A DNA stretch of 14,700 nt from Gammaproteobacteria bacterium (GTDB taxonomy: Bacteria > Pseudomonadota > Gammaproteobacteria > SMWH01): contig SMWH01000163.1 in NCBI GenBank assembly GCA_004357005.1, positions 1 through 14,700 of the forward strand, given 5' to 3'. Below the pieces are notes generated by a model. It saw nothing but the letters and a program-made list of their open reading frames with translations. It had not been told where the DNA came from and searched no databases. Numbering within the stretch: position 1 is the stretch's first letter; each line of letters begins with the position of its first letter. Made by a program: the position numbers and the translations under genes. Positions 6,178-12,809 of the stretch are shown piece by piece.

Positions 6178-7899
6178 TTATTCGACGTCGTGACCCGATA
6201 CCACATCCGCGATCTTCGGTGTCGCATGGGGATGGAACTTCCCGGCTTTGAGCCGGCCAATATAGTTGTGATAGGCGCGCATGGCCTTGTAACCGAAAAA
6301 CAGGGTAATCGGAATATTGACCCACAACATCACCCCGGTACCGAGGCTCGTGAGAGCGTCCAGTTGGGCGTCGGTGCGCATGAAACCCAGGGTAGCCACG
6401 ACGATCAGGATGATGTAGATCAGCCGGTACGGCGTTACACCCCGTTGACCGAACAGGTAGACGATTCCCTGTTCCCCGTAGTAGTTCCAGGAGATCATCG
6501 TGGAAACAGCGAACAGCCATGCAGCCATGGTAACGAGCCATTTGCCCAGCCCCGGTTGAAACACGTCAAACGCTCTTCCGGTCAACGCGGCACCCAGATA
6601 GGCCACGAAGATCCGGTTGTCCCGCAGCGTGGGCTGCGTTTCGCTGTCATGAACTTGCCACTCCACAATGAAACCGCCGTCCTCGAGCTCGGCGACGATC
6701 CCTTCCAGCTTGTGCAGGTTGTTTCCGGAACTCTCGTTGGCTTCACCTTCGAGCACCACATAGATGCTGTGGCCGTCGGCCCAGTCGGCGCCCTGACGTT
6801 CCGGCAACGGGACATCTTCGAGCACCCAGCCACCCGCGGGGACGCTGATGACCTGGGGCGCGGCGGCGAACTCGGCTTCCGCGCTGCGTTTCCACACACC
6901 GCTGGTCAAAATGACCATCGCCGTGATCGTGCAAACGACAATGGTATCGATGAACGGCTCAAGTCCGGCGACAATGCCTTCTCGCACCGGCTCACTCGTC
7001 TTGGCCGCGGAATGGGCAATCGGCGAAGAGCCCTGACCTGCCTCGTTGGAAAACAGCGCGCGTTTCATGCCCCAGAAAAACGCGTATCCCGCGGAACCGC
7101 CGATGAAGGCATCGGTGGCTTCCAGCGGGTTGAAGGCGGATCTGAAAATCAGTCCAAACGCAGCCGGTATCTGTTCGATGTTCACGATGAACACCGTGAT
7201 GCCCGCGATCAGATAGGCCCCGCACATGAACGGCACCAGGGTGCCAGCCACGTTGCCGATGCGCTTGATGCCGCCGATGATGACCATGCCCACCAGCATC
7301 GCCAGAATAGTGCCGGTGAAAATCGTCGGTATCCCGAAATACTGATGGGTAATCTCGGCGACGTTCCAGGACTGGAACATGTTGCCCCCGGTAATCGCCG
7401 AGACCAGCAGGGTGACGCAGAAAAGCCCTCCGATAAAAGTGCCCACACCTTTGAGTTTCGGGTTGATTTCGGCGAAGGACTTCTGCACTACCCACATGGG
7501 CCCACCGTGGGGGTTGTCAGGATCGTCGGTGTTCCGGTACAGCATGGACAGGGTGACCTCGGTGAGCTTGACGGCCATGCCCAAAAAACCCACGACCCAC
7601 ATCCAGAACACTGCGCCCGGCCCGCCCAGGCTGATGGCGATGGCCACGCCGCCGATATTGCCCAGCCCCACCGTGGCCGACAGGGCCGCCGACAGCGCCT
7701 GGAAATGGTTGATGGCGCCGGGGTCGTCCTTGTCGTCGTATTTGCCCCGGGTGACCGCGACCCCATGGGTGAGAGAGCGGTACTGGCCGAACACGCTCCA
7801 GACCGTGAAAATGACCCCGGTCGCCAGAACCACGTACAGGACGGTGTTCTGCCAGATGAAATCATTGATGGCGCCGAAGAAGGTGTTGAATGCGTCCAT
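6178..7899 (-). CDS. Alanine/glycine:cation symporter (AGCS family)
   Basis: A 573-residue inner-membrane transporter of the sodium:alanine/glycine symporter family, which couples neutral amino-acid uptake to Na+ or H+. Typical motifs are ATVGLGNIGGVAIAISLGGPGAVFW (about 75-99), NPHGGPMWVVQK (about 128-139), ITGGNMFQ (about 169-176), SAGYAFFWGMKRALFSNEAGQGSSPIAHSAAKT (about 265-300) and EPFIDTIVVCTITAMVILTSGVW, followed after the insert by a WNYYGEQGIVYLFG region. The 573 residues exceed the usual 450-500. The excess is a hydrophilic block at about 335-440 between two membrane segments, with no hydrophobic run. ATG is at 7899 and TAA at 6178-6180. The gene is divergent from the small broken gene at 7991. 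I looked upstream for a glycine riboswitch and did not see one. Confidence 0.93.
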   Translation of the reverse strand: MDAFNTFFGAINDFIWQNTVLYVVLATGVIFTVWSVFGQYRSLTHGVAVTRGKYDDKDDPGAINHFQALSAALSATVGLGNIGGVAIAISLGGPGAVFWMWVVGFLGMAVKLTEVTLSMLYRNTDDPDNPHGGPMWVVQKSFAEINPKLKGVGTFIGGLFCVTLLVSAITGGNMFQSWNVAEITHQYFGIPTIFTGTILAMLVGMVIIGGIKRIGNVAGTLVPFMCGAYLIAGITVFIVNIEQIPAAFGLIFRSAFNPLEATDAFIGGSAGYAFFWGMKRALFSNEAGQGSSPIAHSAAKTSEPVREGIVAGLEPFIDTIVVCTITAMVILTSGVWKRSAEAEFAAAPQVISVPAGGWVLEDVPLPERQGADWADGHSIYVVLEGEANESSGNNLHKLEGIVAELEDGGFIVEWQVHDSETQPTLRDNRIFVAYLGAALTGRAFDVFQPGLGKWLVTMAAWLFAVSTMISWNYYGEQGIVYLFGQRGVTPYRLIYIILIVVATLGFMRTDAQLDALTSLGTGVMLWVNIPITLFFGYKAMRAYHNYIGRLKAGKFHPHATPKIADVVSGHDVE

Positions 7900-7990
7900 G
7901 GGGTATCCCGGTCGGTTATTCTGGGGGGCGCGCCAACCATACCGAAAATGGCCTCAGGGCGCATCTTGTGGGTGAATGAGGGCGAGTTAC

Positions 7991-8434
7991 ATGGCAGACA
8001 GTTTCAGGAAACAATTGCACGCTAACGCGGTGGCTATTATCAGCCTGGTGATCGCCATCAGCAGCCTGGGCTACAACACCTACCGCAACGAAATGAGCGA
8101 GGAAAACCGGAATATCCGGTTTGCCGCCTTCACCATACTCAGGGAACTGGGTGAATTGCAGGTGCTGGTTGACCGGAGTCATTACGGAAACATGCCCGAT
8201 CCCACAGACTAGTATTCGGGATTCGGCCAGGTGGGTATGGTGCGTGATCTCTGCGGCGTCATGCCCGGGGCTACGCCGGGGGTCGGTACTGCGTTGTTCG
8301 AGGTCTGGCGGGCGAACGTGGACGATTTGTTCAGCGAAGACCGGGCCCGGTCGGGGGTGGCGGAGGCGGCCATCAGCCGGGAGATCATCGCGACTCGTGA
8401 AGCGGTTCTGTCGGGGTTGAAGTCGCTGGAATAG
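7991..8434 (+). pseudogene. Small one-TM protein gene interrupted by an in-frame amber codon
   Basis: Reading from ATG 7991 gives MADSFRKQLHANAVAIISL and onwards: one membrane segment near the N-terminus (about residues 12-27), then YNTYRNEMSEENRNIRFAAFTILRELGELQ, probably helical. TAG at 8210-8212 stops it after 73 residues. The same frame then stays open to TAG 8432-8434 and still looks coding (MVRDLCGVMPGATP, LFEVWRANVDDLF, SREIIATREAVLSGLKSLE). The simplest reading is one gene of about 147 codons with a nonsense change, probably CAG to TAG, and no frameshift. An alternative start is ATG 7976 (five residues longer). A truncated 73-residue product could still be made. I recall short one-TM proteins of this kind in gammaproteobacteria but cannot name a family. 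Divergent from the symporter; 27 bp before the dehydrogenase. Confidence 0.6.
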
Positions 8435-8461
8435 GAACTGGAGCACAAGCACAAGGAAATC

Positions 8462-9982
8462 ATGGACAAGACGAGATTTTGCTTCGCCGCCCTGATCTTG
8501 TGGGCTGGCACGGCAGGCGCCGGCATCGCCCTCCAGTTCACGGACATCGCCGATGGCATGACTTCGGTGTTGCACGTGACCCACGCCAATGATGGCAGCA
8601 ACCGGGTTTTTCTCGTGCAGCGCAGCGGTGTCATCTGGATCTACGACAACGGCGGCGTATTACCGAACCCTTTTCTCGATATCAGCGATCAGGTATCCGG
8701 GGGCAGCGAGCGGGGGATGTTCAGCATGGCCTTTCCGCCGGGGCTCGGGCCGAAGGATCACTTCTATGTGGATTACACCGACAACGACGGGGATGTGATC
8801 GTTTCGCGTTTCGGTATCAACCAGAATCCCAATGTCGCCAATGCCAACAGTGAGCAACAGATCATCCGGATCGCTCAGCCCCAGTCCAACCACAACGGCG
8901 GGCATATCGCCTTCGGGCCCGACGGGATGCTCTATATCTCTTCCGGTGATGGCGGTGGCGCCGGCGATCCGCAGGGGGCCGGGCAACGTCTGAACACATT
9001 GCTGGGCAAGATTCTCCGTATCGATGTCAGTGGGGGAGGTCCCGGATACGCCGTTCCTGCGGACAACCCTTTCGCCGGCGCCAAAGGCGGCGCCCGCGAG
9101 GAGATCTGGGCGTATGGGCTGCGCAACCCCTGGCGTATCGCCTTTGATCGCGTGACCGGCGAGTTCTACATCGCGGATGTGGGCCAGGACATCTGGGAAG
9201 AGATCAACCGGCAACCCGCCAACAGCCCCGGTGGTGAGAACTACGGTTGGAATGAGATGGAAGGTCCGGTCTGCTTTCTGTCAGGCTGCAATCCCCTGCT
9301 CTACACGCCGCCGGTGGAGTCCTATAACCACGACGAGGGATGCTCCATCACCGGTGGCCACGTGTACCGGGGCAGCCGTTATCCGGCCCTGGAAGGCCTG
9401 TATCTCTACGGCGACTATTGCAGTGGCCGCATCTGGGGCCTGGACTCGGGTCTTGCCCGGGGTGTCAAGGGTGGCGGCGTGGAACTGGCGGACACGGATT
9501 TTCTCATTGTCACATTTGGTCAAGACCAGGCGGGCAATGTTTATGTGTCCGACCAGAGCGGCGGTGTCTACCTGATCAGTGACGGTGCCCCGGTGCTGGA
9601 TACGGTGGCCATCGGCCCGCAGCATTCCGCGTCCTGGTATGGCGGGCCATTACGGGACGGGGAGGGTTTTCTGATCGAGGTATTGCCCACCGGCCAACTG
9701 GTGGTTTACTGGTTCACCTACGACTCCGACGGCAACCAGATCTGGGTCGTGGGGGTCGGCAATATCGTGGGCGAGAAGGCGACGGTGCAGGGTTTCATCA
9801 CCGACGGGGGCGTGTTCGGTCCGGCCTTCGACCCGGACGACGTCAACCGCACTTTCTGGGGGACGCTCACCTTCATGTTCGATGGCTGCAACAGCGGCTC
9901 CATGAGTTATGAGTCCGTGAGCTTCGGGTCCGGCCAGATGGATATCGTGCGCCTCACCGAACTCGCCGGGCTCAGCTGCTAG
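8462..9982 (+). CDS. Exported PQQ-type sugar dehydrogenase with C-terminal accessory domain
   Basis: A 506-residue protein. Residues 1-20 form a Sec signal peptide (MDKTRFCFAALILWAGTAGA). Residues about 24-372 are the six-bladed beta-propeller of the soluble glucose/aldose dehydrogenase family (GSDH). The SNHNGGH segment (142-148) holds the probable catalytic His, followed by FGPDGMLYISSGDGG, LLGKILRIDV, YGLRNPWRIAFD (probable PQQ-contact Arg), a YIADVGQDIWEEI segment, GGENYGWNEMEG and ITGGHVYRG. Such enzymes oxidise aldoses in the periplasm with PQQ and pass electrons to soluble acceptors. Extra Cys pairs may form disulfides. Residues about 385-506 are a separate domain (SWYGG, GEGFLIEV, a VVYWFTYDSDGNQIW stretch, GCNSGSMSYE) also found in the next gene. 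AAGGA sits 4 nt before the ATG. The TAG stop straddles the edge of a MITE-like element. Confidence 0.88.
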   Translation: MDKTRFCFAALILWAGTAGAGIALQFTDIADGMTSVLHVTHANDGSNRVFLVQRSGVIWIYDNGGVLPNPFLDISDQVSGGSERGMFSMAFPPGLGPKDHFYVDYTDNDGDVIVSRFGINQNPNVANANSEQQIIRIAQPQSNHNGGHIAFGPDGMLYISSGDGGGAGDPQGAGQRLNTLLGKILRIDVSGGGPGYAVPADNPFAGAKGGAREEIWAYGLRNPWRIAFDRVTGEFYIADVGQDIWEEINRQPANSPGGENYGWNEMEGPVCFLSGCNPLLYTPPVESYNHDEGCSITGGHVYRGSRYPALEGLYLYGDYCSGRIWGLDSGLARGVKGGGVELADTDFLIVTFGQDQAGNVYVSDQSGGVYLISDGAPVLDTVAIGPQHSASWYGGPLRDGEGFLIEVLPTGQLVVYWFTYDSDGNQIWVVGVGNIVGEKATVQGFITDGGVFGPAFDPDDVNRTFWGTLTFMFDGCNSGSMSYESVSFGSGQMDIVRLTELAGLSC

Positions 9983-10130
9983 CAGACTGTTGAAAAGCTC
10001 TCAGGTGGCACGATTCGGCGTTAAAAACCGACTCAAAATGCTCATGTACTGACTGTGTGTACATTCCGCTTTCTCGTCGGCCATTTTTGCCTTGTCTCGC
10101 ACTCAGCTGAGAGCCTTTCAACGGCCTGCT
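9981..10130. mobile_element. MITE-like element with 24-bp terminal inverted repeats
   Basis: A 150-bp element bounded by inverted repeats at 9981-10004 and 10107-10130 that match at 21 of 24 positions. The left end begins AGCAGACTGTTGAAAAGC; the right end is GCCTTTCAACGGCCTGCT. Inside, the arms continue to pair imperfectly (near 10018-10032 with 10079-10090) and ATGTAC (10044-10049) pairs with GTACAT (10059-10064), so the whole element can fold into one long hairpin. It has no coding capacity. GTTGAAAA ends and an internal ACTCAAAATGCTCAT text are, from memory, typical of a widespread non-autonomous repeat in proteobacteria; I have not searched. No clear target duplication is seen. The first two bases complete the TAG stop of the dehydrogenase. 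Confidence 0.7.
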
Positions 10131-10185
10131 GGATCAACAAATAATGGTCCCGGGCAAATGCGTTGGTGGTGACGATCACACCGGC

Positions 10186-10244
10186 CCGATAACTGGGCAC
10201 CTCACTCTTGCGGGGGAAACGATCCTGGGATCGCCGATAACTGG
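10186..10244. repeat. Direct repeat flanking a palindrome upstream of the cupredoxin gene
   Basis: CCGATAACTGG occurs at 10186-10196 and 10234-10244 (offset 48). Immediately before the second copy is the inverted repeat CGATCCTGGGATCG (10220-10233). The rest of 10131-10387 shows no gene on either strand that I can support; it holds only this repeat, a promoter candidate and the ribosome site of the next gene. Confidence 0.5.
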
Positions 10245-10325
10245 TACCCCCCCTTGTTTTGGCTTCGCCTTGGCAGCCTTCGGATTGCATCTTGGCTAAG
10301 GGACCCGGTTGAATCCAACCCCCAT

Positions 10326-10354
10326 TTGAACCCCCCCAATCAGGGGCGTATGGT
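10326..10354 (+). promoter_or_regulatory. Putative sigma-70 promoter of the cupredoxin gene
   Basis: TTGAAC (10326-10331) and TATGGT (10349-10354) have an optimal 17-bp spacer, giving a leader of about 27 nt before the ATG at 10388. The fit is moderate in a C-rich region. Confidence 0.4.
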
Positions 10355-10387
10355 GGGGTGGAGTCCAATACTGCCTGGGAGGGGGAA

Positions 10388-11209
10388 ATGAAGACCAAAA
10401 TCCTGACCCTGTTCTCACTGCTGGTCCCGCTGCTGGTCAACACTGCCGGTGCTGCGACTATCGATGTGGCGGTGACCAACGATGTGTTCACTCCTGAGGA
10501 TATCGTTATTCAGAAAGGCGACACCGTACGCTGGACCAACACAGAAGGCACCCACAACGTCATTGCCCAGAATGGCAGCTTCGCCAGCTTCTCCGACGGC
10601 AATCCCCAACCGCCGGGGTGGGTACACGAGGTCACCTTCACGGAGGCGGCGGTACATATCTATCGTTGCGAACCTCACAGTAGTACAAATTTTTTGTTCG
10701 GCATGGTGGGTTCGGTCACCGTTGGCGATGGGGGTGGCGACGATGACGACGACGATGACGACGATGACGACGACGGCTTCCTCGTCAACTTCGGCATCAC
10801 CGGTTCCTGGGCGAACCTGGCGACATTGGGGCAGGGCTGGCTGTTCGAGATCCTCCCGGGCCTGGATCCGCCGCTCATGGTGGCCTACAACTTCACCTAT
10901 CCGCCGCTGCTCGTGCAGAAAGGTGGCGATCCCGAATTTTTCGGCAACCAGATGTGGCTGGTGGGCGCCGCCGAGATCGTGGGTAATACGGTGACGGTCA
11001 TGGCCGACCGGCCGTTCGGCGGGGCCTTTGACGACCCCTTGCCGCCGTTCTTTCCGGTCGAGTCCTATGCCACGTTCATTTTCACCTTCTCCGGCTGCTT
11101 CGACGCCATGGTGGAATACGACATCCCGTCGAAGAACCTGACCGGCGAGTACCCGATCGAGCGCATCACACCGGATGTGATGTGCGAAGACCTCGCGGCG
11201 CAACCGTAA
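10388..11209 (+). CDS. Exported cupredoxin (plastocyanin-like) with poly-Asp linker and shared C-terminal domain
   Basis: A 273-residue secreted or periplasmic protein. The start is ATG 10388 with GGAGG 5 nt upstream; a GTG at 10358 in the same frame would spoil the signal peptide. Residues 1-22 (MKTKILTLFSLLVPLLVNTAGA) are a Sec signal. Residues about 23-112 are a blue-copper fold: FTPEDIVIQKGDTVRWTN, then His56 in GTHNV, and Cys94, His97 and Met106 in YRCEPH...FGM. These are the four type-1 copper ligands in the usual order, so electron transfer is expected. Twelve consecutive Asp (118-129) form a linker. Residues about 133-270 are a diverged copy of the domain ending the upstream dehydrogenase (TGSW, GQGWLFEILPG, FTYPP, GNQMWLVGAAEIVG, FSGC). 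A strong terminator follows, so this gene ends its transcript. Confidence 0.88.
   Translation: MKTKILTLFSLLVPLLVNTAGAATIDVAVTNDVFTPEDIVIQKGDTVRWTNTEGTHNVIAQNGSFASFSDGNPQPPGWVHEVTFTEAAVHIYRCEPHSSTNFLFGMVGSVTVGDGGGDDDDDDDDDDDDGFLVNFGITGSWANLATLGQGWLFEILPGLDPPLMVAYNFTYPPLLVQKGGDPEFFGNQMWLVGAAEIVGNTVTVMADRPFGGAFDDPLPPFFPVESYATFIFTFSGCFDAMVEYDIPSKNLTGEYPIERITPDVMCEDLAAQP
10739..10774 (+). repeat. GAC/GAT codon run encoding twelve aspartates
   Basis: Twelve Asp codons in a row, mixed GAC and GAT, preceded by GDGGG and followed by Gly. It joins the copper domain to the C-terminal domain. The mixed codons argue against very recent triplet expansion. Confidence 0.9.
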
Positions 11210-11220
11210 CCTTGACGATA

Positions 11221-11252
11221 AAAGGGCCCGCCGCAAGGCGGGCCCTTTTTTT
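11221..11252 (+). terminator. Rho-independent terminator after the cupredoxin gene
   Basis: A perfect 9-bp stem GGGCCCGCC (11224-11232) / GGCGGGCCC (11237-11245) with a GCAA tetraloop, followed by seven T (11246-11252) and preceded by A's. It isolates the cupredoxin transcript from uppP. Confidence 0.93.
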
Positions 11253-11332
11253 GTGCCCGCACACGGGGCGCTTGACGCCCCATGGGCCACGCTGCACGCT
11301 ACCCCAGCCTTCTCCCTGGGATAAATTCCTGA

Positions 11333-12103
11333 ATGGACCTGTGGCAGGTCATTGTCCTGGCTGTCGTGCAGGGACTCACTGAGTTCCTGCCGATTTCCAG
11401 TTCCGCGCACCTGATCCTCACCAGTCAGCTGCTGGGCTGGCCGGACCAGGGTCTGGCCTTCGATGTGGCGGTGCACGCCGGCACGCTGGTTGCCGTCGTC
11501 GTGTATTTTCGCCGCGATCTGATGGATATGATCACACCCGGCAACACCGCGGGTCACAGGTTGTTGGCCTATCTGATGGTCGCCACCATCCCCTTGCTCA
11601 TCGCCGGGTTTTTTCTGGCCGACATGGTGGAAACCGTTGCCCGCAACGCCCGGGTGATTGCTTGGGCAAGTATCGCCTTCGGTCTGTTGTTATGGGCAGC
11701 CGATCGCCTCGGCGCCAGGGTACGCACGATTGAAACACTGAACGGCAAAGATGCGATTGTCATTGGGCTGGCCCAGGTGCTGGCGTTGATCCCGGGCACG
11801 TCACGCTCGGGCATCACCATCACCGCCGGGCTTTTCATGGGGCTGACGCGCGAAGCTGCCGCCCGCTTCGCGTTCCTGTTGTCCATCCCGGCCATCGGCG
11901 CGGCGGGCGCGTGGCAGGCGCTGCACATGGATGCCGCCAGTTTCCACCTGGGTCCCGAGTTCGCCGTGGGCTTTTTGTGCTCCGGGGTTACCGCTTATCT
12001 GACCATCGCTTGGTTCCTGCGCTTCGTGCAGCGCGCGGGAATGACGCCCTTCGTCATCTACCGGGTGTTGCTGGGTGTGGCGCTTCTGGCGGCGCTTCAA
12101 TGA
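11333..12103 (+). CDS. uppP: Undecaprenyl-diphosphatase (UppP/BacA)
   Basis: A 256-residue polytopic inner-membrane protein that removes one phosphate from undecaprenyl diphosphate, recycling the lipid carrier for peptidoglycan and other wall polymers; extra activity gives bacitracin resistance. Both family signatures are present: VVQGLTEFLPISSSAHL (Glu17 in the first motif) and LIPGTSRSGIT (Arg158 in PGxSRS). Several hydrophobic helices lie between and after them. The length is slightly below the usual 260-275 but no motif is missing. The ATG at 11333 is the natural start, since MDLWQVIVLAVVQG matches family N-termini; its Shine-Dalgarno is weak. Flanked by the cupredoxin terminator upstream and converging on the heat-shock gene, it is probably transcribed alone. 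Confidence 0.95.
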   Translation: MDLWQVIVLAVVQGLTEFLPISSSAHLILTSQLLGWPDQGLAFDVAVHAGTLVAVVVYFRRDLMDMITPGNTAGHRLLAYLMVATIPLLIAGFFLADMVETVARNARVIAWASIAFGLLLWAADRLGARVRTIETLNGKDAIVIGLAQVLALIPGTSRSGITITAGLFMGLTREAAARFAFLLSIPAIGAAGAWQALHMDAASFHLGPEFAVGFLCSGVTAYLTIAWFLRFVQRAGMTPFVIYRVLLGVALLAALQ

Positions 12104-12111
12104 CGCACACG

Positions 12112-12146
12112 AAAAAGGGGCCCCACACCATGCATGGGACCCCTTT
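12112..12146 (-). terminator. Terminator between uppP and the heat-shock gene
   Basis: AAAGGGG (12114-12120) pairs with CCCCTTT (12140-12146), and inner CCC/GGG continue the stem. The loop includes the palindrome CCATGCATGG. On the minus strand it ends in five T, so it best fits the leftward small heat-shock gene. On the plus strand the T-run is only three, but it may also stop uppP transcripts. Confidence 0.7.
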
Positions 12147-12189
12147 GTGCGGGTAGCAAACCGCTTTTAGTCAAATACTCGAACGATCG

Positions 12190-12633
12190 TCAGGTCTTGA
12201 CCTCGATCCGGCGCGGCTGCGCCTTCTTGGCCTTGCCGATGCTGATGCGCAACACGCCGTCATCCACCTTGGCGTCGATGGCATCCGCGTCGGCGGTTTC
12301 AGGCAGGCTGAAACGCCGGTGGAAGGAACCGAAGCTGCGCTCGATGCGGGAATATCCCTTCTCTTCCGTGCGCTCTGCGTGCTGCCGTTCACCTTCGATG
12401 TTCAGCACACCGTTTTCCATAGTGACATTAATGTCCTCGGCCTTGACGCCGGGGACGTCCACTTCCAGCAGGAAGTGATCGCCTGCGTCCTGAACGTCCA
12501 CCAGCGGCATCCAGCGGCTGGTGACCACGTTCGACTCGTCGCCGTCGTCCTGGCCGACGAAGCCGCGAAACATGCGGTTGAAGGGTGAGTCCAGGCCCCT
12601 CAGGCCAAATGGTTCATAACGAATGATGTTCAT
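12190..12633 (-). CDS. Small heat-shock protein (Hsp20/alpha-crystallin family)
   Basis: A 147-residue ATP-independent chaperone that holds unfolding proteins as large oligomers in the cytoplasm. The N-terminus MNIIRYEPFG...LDSPFNRMF is typical of proteobacterial class A/Hsp20 proteins. The alpha-crystallin domain runs from about 41 to 135 (WMPLVDVQDAGDHFLLEVDVPGVKAEDINV, ENGVLNIEGER) and contains the hallmark GVL twice, including DDGVLRISIGK. The tail ends RRIEVKT, with the I-x-V motif that docks into neighbouring subunits. The start is ATG 12633, with GGAGGT 5 nt upstream. A sigma-32-like promoter lies 38 bp before the start codon, so heat-shock control is expected. A terminator follows at 12112-12146. 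Confidence 0.95.
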   Translation of the reverse strand: MNIIRYEPFGLRGLDSPFNRMFRGFVGQDDGDESNVVTSRWMPLVDVQDAGDHFLLEVDVPGVKAEDINVTMENGVLNIEGERQHAERTEEKGYSRIERSFGSFHRRFSLPETADADAIDAKVDDGVLRISIGKAKKAQPRRIEVKT

Positions 12634-12638
12634 GTAAT

Positions 12639-12644
12639 ACCTCC
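12639..12644 (-). promoter_or_regulatory. Shine-Dalgarno site of the Hsp20 gene
   Basis: GGAGGT on the minus strand, 5 nt before the ATG at 12633. Strong match; it confirms this start. Confidence 0.85.
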
Positions 12645-12671
12645 AAATATCCGGGATTCTCTCGTGCCCCT

Positions 12672-12702
12672 TACATGGGGTTTGCCATCAGGGTTCCAAG
12701 GG
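12672..12702 (-). promoter_or_regulatory. Sigma-32 (heat-shock) promoter of the Hsp20 gene
   Basis: On the minus strand CCCTTGGAA (12702-12694) is followed after 13 bp by CCCCATGTA (12680-12672). This is close to the RpoH consensus CCCTTGAA - 13-15 bp - CCCCATNTA, with one inserted G in the -35. The -10 block is a full match. Its position 38 bp before a small heat-shock gene makes the call strong. Confidence 0.8.
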
Positions 12703-12748
12703 CCGCGATCAGGCCGCGGCCGGCGACTTGATCCAGATCAGGCGGCCG

Positions 12749-12782
12749 AAAAAAAACCCGGCCCCGGAATTCCGGGGCCGGG
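12749..12782 (-). terminator. Rho-independent terminator of the IPTL-CTERM gene
   Basis: An 11-bp perfect stem, CCCGGCCCCGG (12757-12767) with CCGGGGCCGGG (12772-12782), with AATT loop, followed on the minus strand by eight T (12756-12749). It lies 28 bp after the stop codon of the leftward surface-protein gene and separates it from the heat-shock promoter. Confidence 0.93.
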
Positions 12783-12809
12783 CAGAGCTTCAGTCAGACC
12801 TGACGCGGG

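Noticed and set aside
5885..6251. Possible short proteins encoded by the tandem repeat (similar GELSGRLAVPLQRTP and GELNGQLAVSLQRTP texts)
   Set aside because: The two similar peptides lie in different frames because of a one-base indel, and their nucleotide differences are explained better by base-paired stems than by synonymous change.
7900..7990. Glycine riboswitch before the alanine/glycine symporter
   Set aside because: The 91-bp divergent gap is too short for a tandem aptamer and shows none of the conserved aptamer text I could recognise.
5812..8025. A 737-codon open frame on the plus strand covering the repeat region and the whole symporter
   Set aside because: It is antisense to a clear AGCS gene, has no recognisable domain and reads as low-complexity Arg/His/Asp-rich text, as expected from the complement of a GC-rich membrane protein.
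10131..10320. Transposase remnant next to the MITE-like element
   Set aside because: Minus-strand translation gives a short text without any transposase motif, so the element seems to stand alone.
10415..11557. A 380-codon minus-strand open frame over the cupredoxin gene and the start of uppP
   Set aside because: It runs antisense through two genes with strong family motifs and through a terminator; no family features.
12729..12740. TGATC-CA-GATCA palindrome upstream of the heat-shock promoter
   Set aside because: Short, with no second copy and no match to an operator I know; could easily be chance.
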